64,000 nucleotides of DNA. Source: Thalassolituus alkanivorans. Its GTDB lineage: Bacteria; Pseudomonadota; Gammaproteobacteria; Pseudomonadales; Oceanobacteraceae. Where the stretch lies: assembly GCF_020447205.1 (NCBI RefSeq), contig NZ_JAJAEL010000006.1:191865-255864 (forward strand). Direction: 5' to 3'. Numbering within the stretch: the stretch's first letter is position 1; each line of letters starts with the position of its first letter. Shown here piece after piece: positions 1-8,548 of this stretch. The notes beneath the pieces were generated by a model that was not told the DNA's origin, did no database searches, and saw only the letters and a program-made list of their open reading frames with translations. A program made the translations under genes and the position numbers.

Positions 1-275
1 CATTCTTTCAGCAAGGCCGGGGCGCTGTACCAGTACAGCGGAAACTGAAAAATAATCAGGTCGTGGGACAGCAGCAGCTCCTGCTCGCGTGCCACGTCGA
101 TATGAAAATCGGGATACTCTTCATACAGGTCATGCACGGTGACCTGCTCCAGCCCCTGCACGGCCGCCAGTAATTCGCGGTTGCCGTAGGAATGCTGATG
201 CTGGGGATGGGCGTAAACGATCAGCGCACGCGGTGCTGTGGAATCTGTCTGAGCGCCAGCAGAAGTGGCCTGCAT
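1..275 (-). CDS. NAD(P)H dehydrogenase (quinone)/KefF-KefG-like flavoprotein, C-terminus outside window
   Basis: Only the first 91 codons lie in the window; the gene runs off the left edge. The visible part has a Rossmann-like flavodoxin-2 start ([13 protein letters not shown]), then [10 protein letters not shown] and the hallmark segment [18 protein letters not shown]. These are the FMN-binding and active-site segments of the NQO1/MdaB/KefF/KefG family of soluble FMN quinone reductases, some of which are ancillary subunits of K+/H+ antiporters. The ATG follows the stop of the upstream yciH-like gene with one base between (TGA-G-ATG), so the two are probably translated from one message. Whether a kefB/kefC antiporter follows cannot be seen. 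The family is fairly sure; the partner and substrate are not. Confidence 0.8.
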   Translation of the reverse strand, partial: MQATSAGAQTDSTAPRALIVYAHPQHQHSYGNRELLAAVQGLEQVTVHDLYEEYPDFHIDVAREQELLLSHDLIIFQFPLYWYSAPALLKE

Positions 276-276
276 C

Positions 277-636
277 TCAGCCACCTGCTTTCTTAACGGT
301 GAAACCACGCTTACTCAGCTCGCTGACCAGCAGGTCACGCTGATCGCCCTGAATCTCAATCAGTCCGTCTTTTAATGCGCCGCCCACGCCGCATTTCTGC
401 TTCAGTTCTTTCGCCAGCGTCTTCAGCTCGGCGCCCAGTAAAGGCACACCGCTAACAATGGTCACCACTTTGCCGCCACGGCCTTTGCTCTCGCGGCTGA
501 CGCGCACAATACCGTCTCCAGCGGGTACTTCGGGTTCGCCGCAACGGCACTGATCCTGAGGTTCGCGACACTCAGGACAGGCACGACCAAACTCGGTTGA
601 ATACACCAGACCACCGGAAGAAGATTTTTTTGCCAT
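277..636 (-). CDS. yciH: YciH/SUI1-family translation initiation factor-like protein
   Basis: The product is 119 residues, slightly longer than E. coli YciH (108). The C-terminal two thirds is a SUI1/eIF1-like fold ([18 protein letters not shown], then [13 protein letters not shown] and ending [12 protein letters not shown]). Bacterial SUI1 proteins bind the small ribosomal subunit and are thought to influence start-codon fidelity; their role is minor and non-essential. The N-terminus [20 protein letters not shown] carries the short Cys cluster (CPEC plus CRC) common in this family. I chose the ATG at 636 ([15 protein letters not shown]) because family members begin here; the longer in-frame extension to 723 has no family resemblance. 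It is followed directly by the flavoprotein gene. Confidence 0.88.
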   Translation of the reverse strand: MAKKSSSGGLVYSTEFGRACPECREPQDQCRCGEPEVPAGDGIVRVSRESKGRGGKVVTIVSGVPLLGAELKTLAKELKQKCGVGGALKDGLIEIQGDQRDLLVSELSKRGFTVKKAGG

Positions 637-732
637 GGGAACACTCACACTGCTATGCGACAGAACTGGCCAATAATGACCGTAAAGAAGCGGCAAACTA
701 AACCATCCACCGCCCTGACGCAATCACGGATT

Positions 733-1431
733 TCAGCTTGCCGGAGCGGATTCCGCCATGCTTTTCTGCCTGCCGGTTGCTGCTTTCAGCAGAGGTGAAT
801 CCGCCGCCAGCAACAGGCCATACCCCAGCAGTAACTGAGCGCTGATATAGATGCTGACAATCACCGGTATGGAGTGCTCAAACGGCAGCCAGAAGCGGTT
901 TACGCCAATCAGGCTGTCGGCCAGCATAAAGAGCACACCGCCGGCGGCAATCCAGCGGTTGCCGCTGCGTAACGCCAGTACCGCCATACCCCATAAACAC
1001 AGCACATAGATCAGCACCGGCCACCACAGCGCGCCGGTATTGGGGTAAAACTGCCACAGCAGAAAGGCCGCAAACAACGCCGGCAAGCCGGCCCGCAGCG
1101 CATCCCCACGGCGGCTCTGCCGCAGTGGCCACAGCAGCGCGATATAACTCAGCTGCGCCAGCAAAAACGCGGCCAGCGCCTGCTTTAAATACAGGCTGCG
1201 GTCGAAGTCGAGAAACACATCCCCCGCGGCTGAGGTCAGCATCGCCAGCGCGTACAGCCAGGCTGCCCGTAAACTGATTTCAGCGTTCCTGTACTGCAGC
1301 CAGGCAACAACCGCCAGCAGCAATACCGGGCTGGCTTTCAGGACATAGCTGAGCGGATAGGGATGCAGCGGCCACAGCAGGATATAGAGCGCGCCGAGAA
1401 TCACGGCCAGGCCAAACAGTGTCTGTTTCAT
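733..1431 (-). CDS. YhhN-family lysoplasmalogenase-like membrane protein
   Basis: This 232-residue integral membrane protein has about eight hydrophobic segments and the YhhN/TMEM86 signatures: SAAGDVFLD near residue 65, FLLAQLSYIALL, and near the C-terminus MLADSLIGVNRF. Characterised members (human TMEM86B, Legionella homologues) hydrolyse the vinyl-ether bond of lysoplasmalogens; conserved Asp residues are thought to be catalytic, and the Asp of both motifs is present. The ATG at 1431 overlaps the stop of the upstream hydroxylase gene by four bases (ATGA), which argues for translational coupling and against the longer reading to 1530. The enzyme activity is inferred from the family only. 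Confidence 0.85.
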   Translation of the reverse strand: MKQTLFGLAVILGALYILLWPLHPYPLSYVLKASPVLLLAVVAWLQYRNAEISLRAAWLYALAMLTSAAGDVFLDFDRSLYLKQALAAFLLAQLSYIALLWPLRQSRRGDALRAGLPALFAAFLLWQFYPNTGALWWPVLIYVLCLWGMAVLALRSGNRWIAAGGVLFMLADSLIGVNRFWLPFEHSIPVIVSIYISAQLLLGYGLLLAADSPLLKAATGRQKSMAESAPAS

Positions 1432-2117
1432 CGGTTTTTCTCCCCGGATGTCGCCCGATTGCCCGGTGCGCGCCAGTACAGTGTGCCCAGCAGCCAGTCG
1501 AATAACGGCAGGGTGATATTGAAATTGCACTGCGCCATACGCTCGCGTTCATGGTGTAACTGGTGCAGATGCCGCAAGCGCCACCAGATCGGCGTGCGCT
1601 CAACAAAGCTGCCTGCCGGCAGGTGGTAACTGAAGTGCATCACCTCATAAAACAGATAACCACACAGCGCCGCAGCGGCATAAATCCAGCCGGCGTTATC
1701 CGACCACAGCCATTGCAGCAGCAAGGTACCGGGAATAATCAGAAATACTAAAAACACATAAATCAGCCAGGCCGGAAACAGCACCACACGCCAGTCGCGC
1801 ACGCTTTCAAAGGGCATTGCCGATTCAATAAAAAAGCTGTGGTGGTCGCCGGTATGGCGCGAATAAAACAGCCGGCCAATACGGGTTTTACGGTGCCCGA
1901 GCCAGCGATGGGTGGCGTATTCGCCGAAATTCACCAGCATCATGGTCAGCGGCAATACCAGCCATTCGGTAACACTGCCCTGCGCCACCTGACTGAAGCT
2001 GTACAGGATCACCCCCAGCCCGGTTGCCGCGACCACCAGCGCATGCAGGCCACCGGAATAAAAGCGCGCAATGGAGGCACGGTAACGGGCGCGGAAGGCC
2101 AGATGATCAAAGGCCAT
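1428..2117 (-). CDS. sterol desaturase/fatty acid hydroxylase superfamily membrane protein
   Basis: This 229-residue protein has several membrane spans and the three histidine clusters of the di-iron membrane hydroxylases: HRWLGH at 70-75, HTGDHH at 88-93 and HLHQLHH near residue 187. A further motif, HFSYHLP, precedes the third box. The superfamily includes C-5 sterol desaturase, carotenoid hydroxylase and alkylglycerol monooxygenase. The start at 2117 is preferred because an AGGAG lies six bases upstream of it; an ATG six bases earlier abuts the AGGAG. It is followed, with an ATGA overlap, by a YhhN lysoplasmalogenase, which points to ether-lipid metabolism. The substrate is not known from sequence. 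Confidence 0.85.
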   Translation of the reverse strand: MAFDHLAFRARYRASIARFYSGGLHALVVAATGLGVILYSFSQVAQGSVTEWLVLPLTMMLVNFGEYATHRWLGHRKTRIGRLFYSRHTGDHHSFFIESAMPFESVRDWRVVLFPAWLIYVFLVFLIIPGTLLLQWLWSDNAGWIYAAAALCGYLFYEVMHFSYHLPAGSFVERTPIWWRLRHLHQLHHERERMAQCNFNITLPLFDWLLGTLYWRAPGNRATSGEKNR

Positions 2118-2223
2118 AAGCATCTCCTGTCGTTATTACAGTTGTTATTATTTTTAAGTTGTCTCCACTCTATCGCCGGCGGCTAAATAAAGGCCAATCA
2201 ATAATTAAAAAATGTATTATCAC

Positions 2224-2237
2224 CATTATGAATAATG
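2224..2237. promoter_or_regulatory. candidate LysR operator palindrome
   Basis: CATTAT-GA-ATAATG is an inverted repeat with six-base arms. It sits in an AT-rich stretch between the divergent hydroxylase and LysR genes, directly before the LysR start. It overlaps an upstream in-frame ATG at 2235, which supports the internal start at 2250. Its role as an autoregulatory site is inferred. Confidence 0.4.
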
Positions 2238-2249
2238 TGTGAGAAAGCC

Positions 2250-3161
2250 ATGAGCCTGCGTTCCCTCGATCTGAACCTGCTGCCGCTGTTTGCCGCCTTA
2301 ATGGAAGAACAGCACCTGACCCGTGCCGCCACACGTCTGCATCTCAGTCAGCCGGCGGTCAGTAACGCCCTGAAACGTCTGCGCCTGCAGCTGGGTGATG
2401 ATCTGTTTGTGCGCACCGCCAGCGGCCTGAAACCGACCCCGCGGGCACTGCAGCTGTACGCCAAAGTCCGTGACGGGCTGGAACTGATTGAACAGGGCTG
2501 GGCCGATCAGCAAAGCTTCGATGCCGCCACCAGCCGCCGCCATTTCCGTCTGTGTGCCAATGGCGCAGTGGAATATCTGGCTGCGCCCTGGCTGATGCAG
2601 CAGCTGCGCCAGCGCGCGCCGGGTGTCGCCCTGCAGATAGAAACCGACCAAAGCCCGGATATTGTGCAGCGTCTGCAGGATGGCCGCCTCGACCTGGCCA
2701 TCGATTATGTCGACCAGCCGCAACCGGGGCTGTGCCATGCTCCGCTGCTGCAGGAATCGTTGGTGGTGATTGCCGCGCGTAACCATCCGCAGTTCCGCTC
2801 CGATCTCAGCTACGACGAGTTTATCCGCCTGCAACATGTCAGCCTGTCGCCACGTAACCGTCAGGGCACACCGATTGAGCAGTTGCTGGGACATAAAGAC
2901 CTGCCACGTCAGGTGCAGCTCTGGGTCAGCAGTTTTGTATCGATTCCGCCGGTAGTCGCCAGTACCGACCTGATTGCCGTGGTACCGCAACAGCTGGTCA
3001 GCCACAGTCTCTGGCAGCAGTTACTGCAGACCGCGCCCCTGCCCTTTGCCTGCCCACCGGTTGAACTGCAGCTGATCTGGCATCAGAGCCGTGAGCGCGA
3101 TCAGGCACACCGCTGGTTACGGGAATTATTGAAGGAATTGGTGAATCTGACGGGAGCATAA
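2250..3161 (+). CDS. LysR-family transcriptional regulator
   Basis: The product is 303 residues, the normal LTTR length. The N-terminal winged helix-turn-helix is clear (LRSLDLNLLPLFAALMEE, then RAATRLHLSQPAVSNALKRL at about 29-48, DDLFVRTASGLKPT). A periplasmic-binding-protein-like effector domain of the NodD/LinR/DntR subgroup fills residues 90-300. The ATG at 2250 is preferred over 2235 because the latter lies in the palindrome and adds five residues ahead of the conserved N-terminus. The gene is divergent from the hydroxylase-YhhN pair, so that pair is a plausible target. No ligand can be deduced. Confidence 0.9.
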   Translation: MSLRSLDLNLLPLFAALMEEQHLTRAATRLHLSQPAVSNALKRLRLQLGDDLFVRTASGLKPTPRALQLYAKVRDGLELIEQGWADQQSFDAATSRRHFRLCANGAVEYLAAPWLMQQLRQRAPGVALQIETDQSPDIVQRLQDGRLDLAIDYVDQPQPGLCHAPLLQESLVVIAARNHPQFRSDLSYDEFIRLQHVSLSPRNRQGTPIEQLLGHKDLPRQVQLWVSSFVSIPPVVASTDLIAVVPQQLVSHSLWQQLLQTAPLPFACPPVELQLIWHQSRERDQAHRWLRELLKELVNLTGA

Positions 3162-3192
3162 AGCCCCGCAAAGAAAGAACGGGAGGATATTC

Positions 3193-3236
3193 AGAGCCTG
3201 CTCAGTGCCTGTTAACAGGCACTGGCGACAGGCTCT
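3193..3236. terminator. nested perfect palindromes between convergent genes
   Basis: An outer inverted repeat AGAGCCTG (3193-3200) / CAGGCTCT (3229-3236) encloses a perfect 20-base palindrome, AGTGCCTGTTAACAGGCACT (3204-3223). It fills the short gap between the LysR gene and the end of the histidine kinase gene, ending two bases before the kinase stop codon. There is no U-tract, so it is not a textbook intrinsic terminator, but its position suggests a bidirectional transcript end. Confidence 0.5.
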
Positions 3237-3237
3237 G

Positions 3238-4860
3238 TCAGCTGCGTGGAAAACGCAGGGTAACCACGGTGCCCTTACCCGGAGAGCTGTCGATCAGCAG
3301 CTCACCGCCATGATTGACCATCACGTTGTACGCCACGGTCAGGCCAAGGCCGGTACCCTGACCAATTTCCTTGCGGGTAAAGAAGGGATTAACGGCACAG
3401 CTCAGATCTTCTTCGCTCATACCGGTGCCGGAATCTTTGACCATGACCGCTACCCAGTCATCCTGCAGATCGCCGGCAATTTCAATGGTGCCGCCATCGG
3501 GCATCGCATCGGCGGCGTTGTGCAGAATATTGTTAAACACCAGCCGTACCTGTTCCGGGATGCACGACACCTGCGGCAATTGCTGCAAATAGCTGTAAAC
3601 CCGTAAATCGTTACGCGCACTGATGTTCTGCTCGGCCAGCGCCTGCTGCATCAGCTCATCCAGTGCGGTGATTTCTTTATGCTGATGCTCGGTATCGGCA
3701 AAGGTACGCAGCTCGCTGACAATATTACGTACGCGCTCCAGACTCTGCTTGGAAGTACGCACCAGATCCGGGGCGTCGTCGCGCACAAAATCCAGATCAA
3801 TGGCGGTACGCATCTGCACCAGTGCCTGTGTCAGGGCTTTATCGGCAATACCATGTTCGGCGGCCTGATACTGATCGGCCAGGCCAATCAGCTCGGTCAG
3901 ATACTCACTCAGCGTCGCGATATTGGAATACACCACCGCGATGGGATTGTTGATTTCATGGGCCATACCCGCCGCCAGATGACCCAGCGACGCCATACGC
4001 TGCGCCTGCAGTAACAGATCCTGCGTGCGCTGTAATTCGTTCAGGCTGCTCTGCAGCTGGCTGTTGCTGTCATGCAATGCCTGAGTGCGGGCTTTTACCT
4101 TTTCTTCAAGTTGTTCATTCAGCTGACGGATACGGTTTTCGGCCTGCTGGCGCTGGCTGATTTCGCCTTCCATTGCGCGTAAAACATCGTTCATCTTGTG
4201 CGCCAGATCGTCCAGTTCACTGTTGCGCAGCGAGCCTTCCACCACCAGCGGTGCGGTTATTGGCTGACGCGGGTCAATGGCCATCAGGCGTTCCATCAGA
4301 CGTTTCAGCGGGCTGGTCAGACGCGCACGGAACACCAGAATCAGCACCACCGCCAGCGTGATATTGCGCAGCACATCCAGCAATAACGTAATACCGGCGC
4401 GGCGTTCAAAGCCCTGGCGGGTCAGACGCTCATCCGACCAGACCGTCAGATGGCCAATCACCCGTGGATTCTTGGAATAGATCGCCGGTTCCAGCAGTTC
4501 GACATCGTGGGCACGGTAATAAAAGGAATTAGCGGTATCGCTCAGCTCGCGTTTGCTCAGACCGGCACGTTTCTCGAAGCCGGTCTCGTTTTCCACAATC
4601 ACGCTGGCCACCACCGCCGGGTTCATCAGCAGACTGTCGAGAATACTCTGCATCGAACTGCCATCGTAGTTATAGAGTGTCAGCGCCGCCGGGCCACTCT
4701 GTCGCTCCAGCAGTTGCGCAGTAAGCTCATGATAACGGCGACTCTCGGCGGTATAGTCAAAACCAATCTGCGCGGCACTGAACAGCACCCCCAGAAAAAT
4801 ACTGAAGCTCAGCACATAAAAGGTCAGCTTACTTTCTATCGATGACAGACGACTGGTCAA
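3238..4860 (-). CDS. membrane sensor histidine kinase with HAMP
   Basis: The 540-residue product has a first membrane span (LTFYVLSFSIFLGVLFSAA), an extracytoplasmic sensor of about 150 residues, a second span (ITLAVVLILVF), HAMP (RLTSPLKRLMERL), a coiled coil, and a HisKA motif LGHLAAGMAHEINNPIAVVY with His at about 300. The ATPase has the N box FNNILHNAADAM and glycine boxes DSGTGMS and GQGTGLGLTVAYNV. It resembles the NtrB/DctB-like HPK4 kinases. I prefer a TTG start at 4860, six bases after AGGGG; the upstream in-frame ATG at 4986 would overlap the transporter gene by 65 bases and adds sequence without kinase character. No response regulator is adjacent. It is last in an Lrp-BASS-kinase run. 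Confidence 0.85.
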   Translation of the reverse strand: MTSRLSSIESKLTFYVLSFSIFLGVLFSAAQIGFDYTAESRRYHELTAQLLERQSGPAALTLYNYDGSSMQSILDSLLMNPAVVASVIVENETGFEKRAGLSKRELSDTANSFYYRAHDVELLEPAIYSKNPRVIGHLTVWSDERLTRQGFERRAGITLLLDVLRNITLAVVLILVFRARLTSPLKRLMERLMAIDPRQPITAPLVVEGSLRNSELDDLAHKMNDVLRAMEGEISQRQQAENRIRQLNEQLEEKVKARTQALHDSNSQLQSSLNELQRTQDLLLQAQRMASLGHLAAGMAHEINNPIAVVYSNIATLSEYLTELIGLADQYQAAEHGIADKALTQALVQMRTAIDLDFVRDDAPDLVRTSKQSLERVRNIVSELRTFADTEHQHKEITALDELMQQALAEQNISARNDLRVYSYLQQLPQVSCIPEQVRLVFNNILHNAADAMPDGGTIEIAGDLQDDWVAVMVKDSGTGMSEEDLSCAVNPFFTRKEIGQGTGLGLTVAYNVMVNHGGELLIDSSPGKGTVVTLRFPRS

Positions 4861-4921
4861 AGTTGGCCCCTGTTGGTTGGCAACGCAGCGGTCCGGCTGC
4901 GATGGAGATAGGCTCTGATCA

Positions 4922-5806
4922 TTATAGCGAAGATCCTCCTGCCGGCATGACAACACTGGCCGGTTGACGCAAAACCCGGCGCCCAATCAGCAGCAGTGCC
5001 GGTATATTCATCAGGATGCCATAAAACAACGCCACCAGCGCCAGGTCCGGCCGCTGCAGGATGGTCGCACTGATCAGCATGGCGGTGCCAGCATTCTGGA
5101 TACCCACTTCGATCATCAGCGTCAGCGTATGCCGCTCGCTCAGGCGCAGTAAACGACTGATCAAAGCGGTCGCCGCCATCGCCAGCACACACAGCCCCAG
5201 ACACACCAGTGTCGCCTGCGACCATAATTGCGGCAGGCGCTCGCTGTTGGCCACGGCCATGGCGATCACCAGAATAATAAACAGCAACAATGACAAACGA
5301 TTAAACCAGGGTAACGCCCGTAATACCGGCTGCGGATAACGCGCCGCCAGCACCATTCCCAGCAACAGCGGTACTACCGTCACCAGTAATAAAGGCATTA
5401 ATGTCGGCAGCCAGGGCAGATACAGTTCAAGCTGATCGAGGCTCAGCCAGTGCAGCTGGGTATTCACCCACAGCGGTAACGTCAAAGGTGCCAGCAAGGT
5501 AATAAGAGCCGTCAGGGTGACCGACAGCGACGCATCGCCACCACTTAAATGGCTGATAATATTTGAGGTGGCACCACCGGGACAGGCCACCAGAATAATC
5601 AGGCCGATGGCCAGCGTGGCTGGCAGAGAGAGCATCATAACCAGCATCAGCGCCAGCGCCGGTAACAATAATAATTGCAGCGCCAGACCAAGCAGAATCA
5701 GCTTCGGCTCACGCGCCACCGCGATAAAGTGCACCGGGCGCAGGCTCAGCCCCATCACCAGCATCATCATGGCCAGAGCCAGTGGTAAAGCAACCTGGGT
5801 TAACAC
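4922..5806 (-). CDS. bile acid:sodium symporter (BASS) family transporter
   Basis: This 294-residue, very hydrophobic protein has eight to ten membrane segments. It carries the BASS-fold signatures LVACPGGATSNIISHLSGGD (after span 3) and EVGIQNAGTAMLISATIL, which form the two discontinuous helices around the sodium sites. Family members import bile acids in animals but organic anions such as 2-keto acids and pantoate precursors in bacteria and plastids. It begins with GTG five bases after AGGAG and lies 28 bases downstream of an Lrp/AsnC-type regulator, so an amino-acid-derived 2-keto acid is a reasonable but unproven substrate. Confidence 0.88.
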   Translation of the reverse strand: MLTQVALPLALAMMMLVMGLSLRPVHFIAVAREPKLILLGLALQLLLLPALALMLVMMLSLPATLAIGLIILVACPGGATSNIISHLSGGDASLSVTLTALITLLAPLTLPLWVNTQLHWLSLDQLELYLPWLPTLMPLLLVTVVPLLLGMVLAARYPQPVLRALPWFNRLSLLLFIILVIAMAVANSERLPQLWSQATLVCLGLCVLAMAATALISRLLRLSERHTLTLMIEVGIQNAGTAMLISATILQRPDLALVALFYGILMNIPALLLIGRRVLRQPASVVMPAGGSSL

Positions 5807-5834
5807 ATCGTCTCCTTACAGAAAAATCATCCCA

Positions 5835-6332
5835 TCAGCGCGTTGCTAATGGCAGCGCCGTGCGGTCGATGACTTTACGCATTACAAAGCTGGAATGCAC
5901 TCCGCTGACGCCTTCAATACGGGTCAGGGTGCCAAGCAGAAACTGCTGGTAGGCATTCATATCGCGCACGATCACTTTTAATACATAGTCGGCCGACTGG
6001 CCGGTAATCAGGTAGCACTCCAGCACTTCCGGACAGGCCGCGACCTGCGATTCGAAGTTATCAAAACGCTCCGGCGTATGGCGATCCATGCTGATCGAAA
6101 TCAGCGCCAGCAGATCCAGCCCCAGACGCCGGGCATCCAGATGGGCGCGGTAGCCCTGAATCATACCGCTTTCTTCCAGCGCTTTTACCCGGCGCGAGCA
6201 GGGCGAGGGCGACAGGCCGACTTTATCGGCCAGCTCCAGATTGCTGAGACTGCCATCCTGCTGCAGTAATTCGAGAATGCGCTGGTCAATACGATCCAGC
6301 CGGGCCATACCATCGGGCATATCTGAGTTCAT
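5835..6332 (-). CDS. Lrp/AsnC-family transcriptional regulator
   Basis: The 165-residue product starts with the AsnC-type helix-turn-helix (LDRIDQRILELLQQDG, then LADKVGLSPSPCSRRVKALE at residues about 35-54), followed by the RAM/AsnC ligand domain (CYLITGQSADYVLKVIVRD). The start at 6332 has AGAAGG seven bases upstream; internal Met codons at residues 5 and 9 are less well placed. The gene is divergent from leuA across 391 bases and co-directional with the BASS transporter and a sensor kinase, so it may regulate either side in response to an amino acid. The closest families are the Lrp and BkdR types; the effector is not deducible. Confidence 0.92.
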   Translation of the reverse strand: MNSDMPDGMARLDRIDQRILELLQQDGSLSNLELADKVGLSPSPCSRRVKALEESGMIQGYRAHLDARRLGLDLLALISISMDRHTPERFDNFESQVAACPEVLECYLITGQSADYVLKVIVRDMNAYQQFLLGTLTRIEGVSGVHSSFVMRKVIDRTALPLATR

Positions 6333-6723
6333 AAAACGACCTTCTGTTGAGCTGATACAAGTCGTTGCCGGTCAGGGCAATCCGTGCCACGAAAAGACAT
6401 TGGCACAAATCGCCAAAGACAATAAACATCGCGCAATATTGTATCAAAATTAAGGGTTATCAATAGCAACTTTGCAATCATAAACGCCAGCATGCCGCAT
6501 ATACTGTGCACATACTGTTAACCAGATCTCTTCCTTACCGGAAGGCATCTGAACGCGCTGTTCACAAGACACCGCGTCCGCCCAGCCACCAAAAGTGGCC
6601 AGGGCCAGAGAGGACTCACAAGGTCTGAGCAAAGACAGTCAGAAAGGAAACACGAACAAGCTCAAAAGGCTTAAAACACGCAATCAATGACCAGTTTTTA
6701 TAAAATCTGAGCAAGGACCGGAT
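6333..6723. other. 391-bp divergent intergenic region between Lrp-type gene and leuA
   Basis: No credible gene is visible. The part nearest the Lrp gene is AT-rich. Two short hairpins are seen towards leuA: CTTCC/GGAAG at 6530-6544 and GCCAC/GTGGC at 6585-6599. I looked for a leucine-rich leader peptide and a T-box and found neither. The region is probably the promoter and operator zone for both divergent genes, with a long leuA leader. Confidence 0.5.
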
Positions 6724-8409
6724 ATGAATACCCCGACCACCGCCCGCTTTAACCATCGTAAGTACCGCCCTGCAACCGTTATCGCCAAAACCGATCGCCG
6801 CTGGCCGGACCAGACTCTGACCACCGCGCCGCTGTGGTGTTCAGTTGATCTGCGTGATGGTAACCAGGCGCTGATCGAGCCCATGTCCGTTGCGCAGAAA
6901 CAGCAGATGTGGGCGTTGTTGATCAACATGGGCTTCAAAGAGATTGAAGTCGGTTTTCCTGCCGCCTCACAGCCGGATTTCGACTTTGTACGCTGGCTGA
7001 TCGAAGCCAACCAGATTCCGGAAGACGTTACCATTCAGGTATTGGTGCAGGCGCGTGATGAATTAATCGAACGCACCTACGAAGCCCTTGCCGGCGTACG
7101 CCGCGCGGTGGTGCATGTGTATAACTCCACCTCACCGGTACAGCGTCAGCGTGTCTTTAATCTCGACAAACAGGGCATTATCGACATCGCCGTGAACGGT
7201 GCGCGTAAAGTTGCCAGCGAAGCCAAACGCCATCCGCAGACCGAGTGGGTATTCCAGTATTCACCGGAAAGCTTCTCAACCACCGAAGTCGATTTTGCTG
7301 TTGAGATCTGCAACGCCGTGATCGATGTATGGCAACCGACTGCAGAGAAAAAAGCCATCATCAATTTACCGGCCACCGTCGAAAGCAGCATGCCCAACGT
7401 ATTTGCCGACCAGATTGAATGGTTCTGCGACCATGTGAACAAGCGCGACAGCCTGATCATCAGCATTCATACCCACAATGACCGTGGTTGTGGAGTAGCC
7501 GCCGCCGAGCTGGCGATGCTCGCCGGTGCCGACCGTATCGAAGGCACCCTGCTCGGCAATGGCGAGCGCACCGGTAATATGGACATCGTGACCATGGCCA
7601 TGAACCTGTACAGCCAGGGCGTTGATCCTGAGCTGGATATCAGCATGGCCGATGACATCATCGCCACCGTAGAAGCCTGTACCAACATCAAGACTCATCC
7701 GCGCCATCCGTGGCTCGGCGAGCTGGTGTATACCGCCTTCTCCGGCAGCCATCAGGATGCCATCCGCAAGTGTCTGAGCAAGCAACAGGACGACGAGCCA
7801 TGGGATGTGGCTTATCTGCCAATCGACCCGCGCGACCTTGGCCGCAATTACCAGTCGGTGATCCGCGTCAACAGCCAGTCGGGTAAAGGCGGTGCTGCTT
7901 ATCTGCTCGAACAGCAGATCGGCGCCACATTGCCACGCTGGATGCAGATCGAACTGGCGCAGCCGATTCAGCGCCGCGCCGAAATGCAGGAAGGCGAACT
8001 CAGCCCGGAGCAGATTCTGAGCGTATTCCGCACAGAGTTTATGAACAGCGATGGTCGCTACTCGCTGGCCGGTTACCAGATCGACAAACAGGGCAGCCAG
8101 TATCATGTGCAGGCGTCTATTAATGACGGCAGCCAATTAATGCTGATTCATGGTCATGGCAACGGTGCCATCAGCGCCTTTGCTGACGCCATGCACAAAG
8201 CCACCGGCGTGGACGTGCAGATTGTCCAGTTTGACGAGCAGGCCATCAGTGAAGGTTCCGATGCCACCGCCATGGCCTTTGTGCAGGCCAGCATCCGCGG
8301 CAGCCGCTATACCGCGGTCGCTCAGGATGGTGACACCCTCTCGGCCAGCCTTAATGCCATCCTGTTTACTATTAACAAGGCAATCATTGACAGCCGGGCC
8401 GTCGCCTGA
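6724..8409 (+). CDS. leuA: 2-isopropylmalate synthase
   Basis: LeuA condenses acetyl-CoA with 2-ketoisovalerate, the first committed step of leucine synthesis. The 561-residue product is the pseudomonad type (about 556 residues). It has the TIM barrel with the first motif VDLRDGNQALIEPM, EVGFPAASQPDFDFVR, the metal-binding HTHNDRG near 250 and GNGERTGNMD. A C-terminal LeuA dimer/allosteric domain from about 430 (for example RGSRYTAVAQDGDTLSASLN) would bind leucine for feedback inhibition. The ATG follows AAGGA by six bases. It stands alone rather than in a leuACDB operon and faces an Lrp-type regulator. A GC hairpin without U-tract lies after the stop. Confidence 0.96.
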   Translation: MNTPTTARFNHRKYRPATVIAKTDRRWPDQTLTTAPLWCSVDLRDGNQALIEPMSVAQKQQMWALLINMGFKEIEVGFPAASQPDFDFVRWLIEANQIPEDVTIQVLVQARDELIERTYEALAGVRRAVVHVYNSTSPVQRQRVFNLDKQGIIDIAVNGARKVASEAKRHPQTEWVFQYSPESFSTTEVDFAVEICNAVIDVWQPTAEKKAIINLPATVESSMPNVFADQIEWFCDHVNKRDSLIISIHTHNDRGCGVAAAELAMLAGADRIEGTLLGNGERTGNMDIVTMAMNLYSQGVDPELDISMADDIIATVEACTNIKTHPRHPWLGELVYTAFSGSHQDAIRKCLSKQQDDEPWDVAYLPIDPRDLGRNYQSVIRVNSQSGKGGAAYLLEQQIGATLPRWMQIELAQPIQRRAEMQEGELSPEQILSVFRTEFMNSDGRYSLAGYQIDKQGSQYHVQASINDGSQLMLIHGHGNGAISAFADAMHKATGVDVQIVQFDEQAISEGSDATAMAFVQASIRGSRYTAVAQDGDTLSASLNAILFTINKAIIDSRAVA

Positions 8410-8481
8410 GAACCAAGAAAAGCAGCGCGGCAAAAAAACCGCTCTGCTAGTCTGAAGGTAATCCAATGCAACGGAACTGCA

Positions 8482-8502
8482 CCGCCGGCACGATGCCGGC
8501 GG
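8482..8502. other. strong GC hairpin between leuA and cyclophilin-like gene
   Basis: CCGCCGGCA / TGCCGGCGG form a nine-base perfect stem around the triloop CGA. No run of T follows on either strand, so it is either a Rho-type or processing boundary after leuA or a structure in the leader of the next gene. Confidence 0.4.
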
Positions 8503-8548
8503 ATGCATTTATGCCGTTGTCTTTACTGACACGACGGGGGAATTTCTT

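Noticed and set aside
6333-6723. Leucine attenuator leader peptide for leuA
   Set aside because: No short reading frame with consecutive Leu codons followed by a terminator was found.
7366-8136. 256-residue reading frame opposite leuA
   Set aside because: Antisense shadow of leuA without ribosome site or family match.
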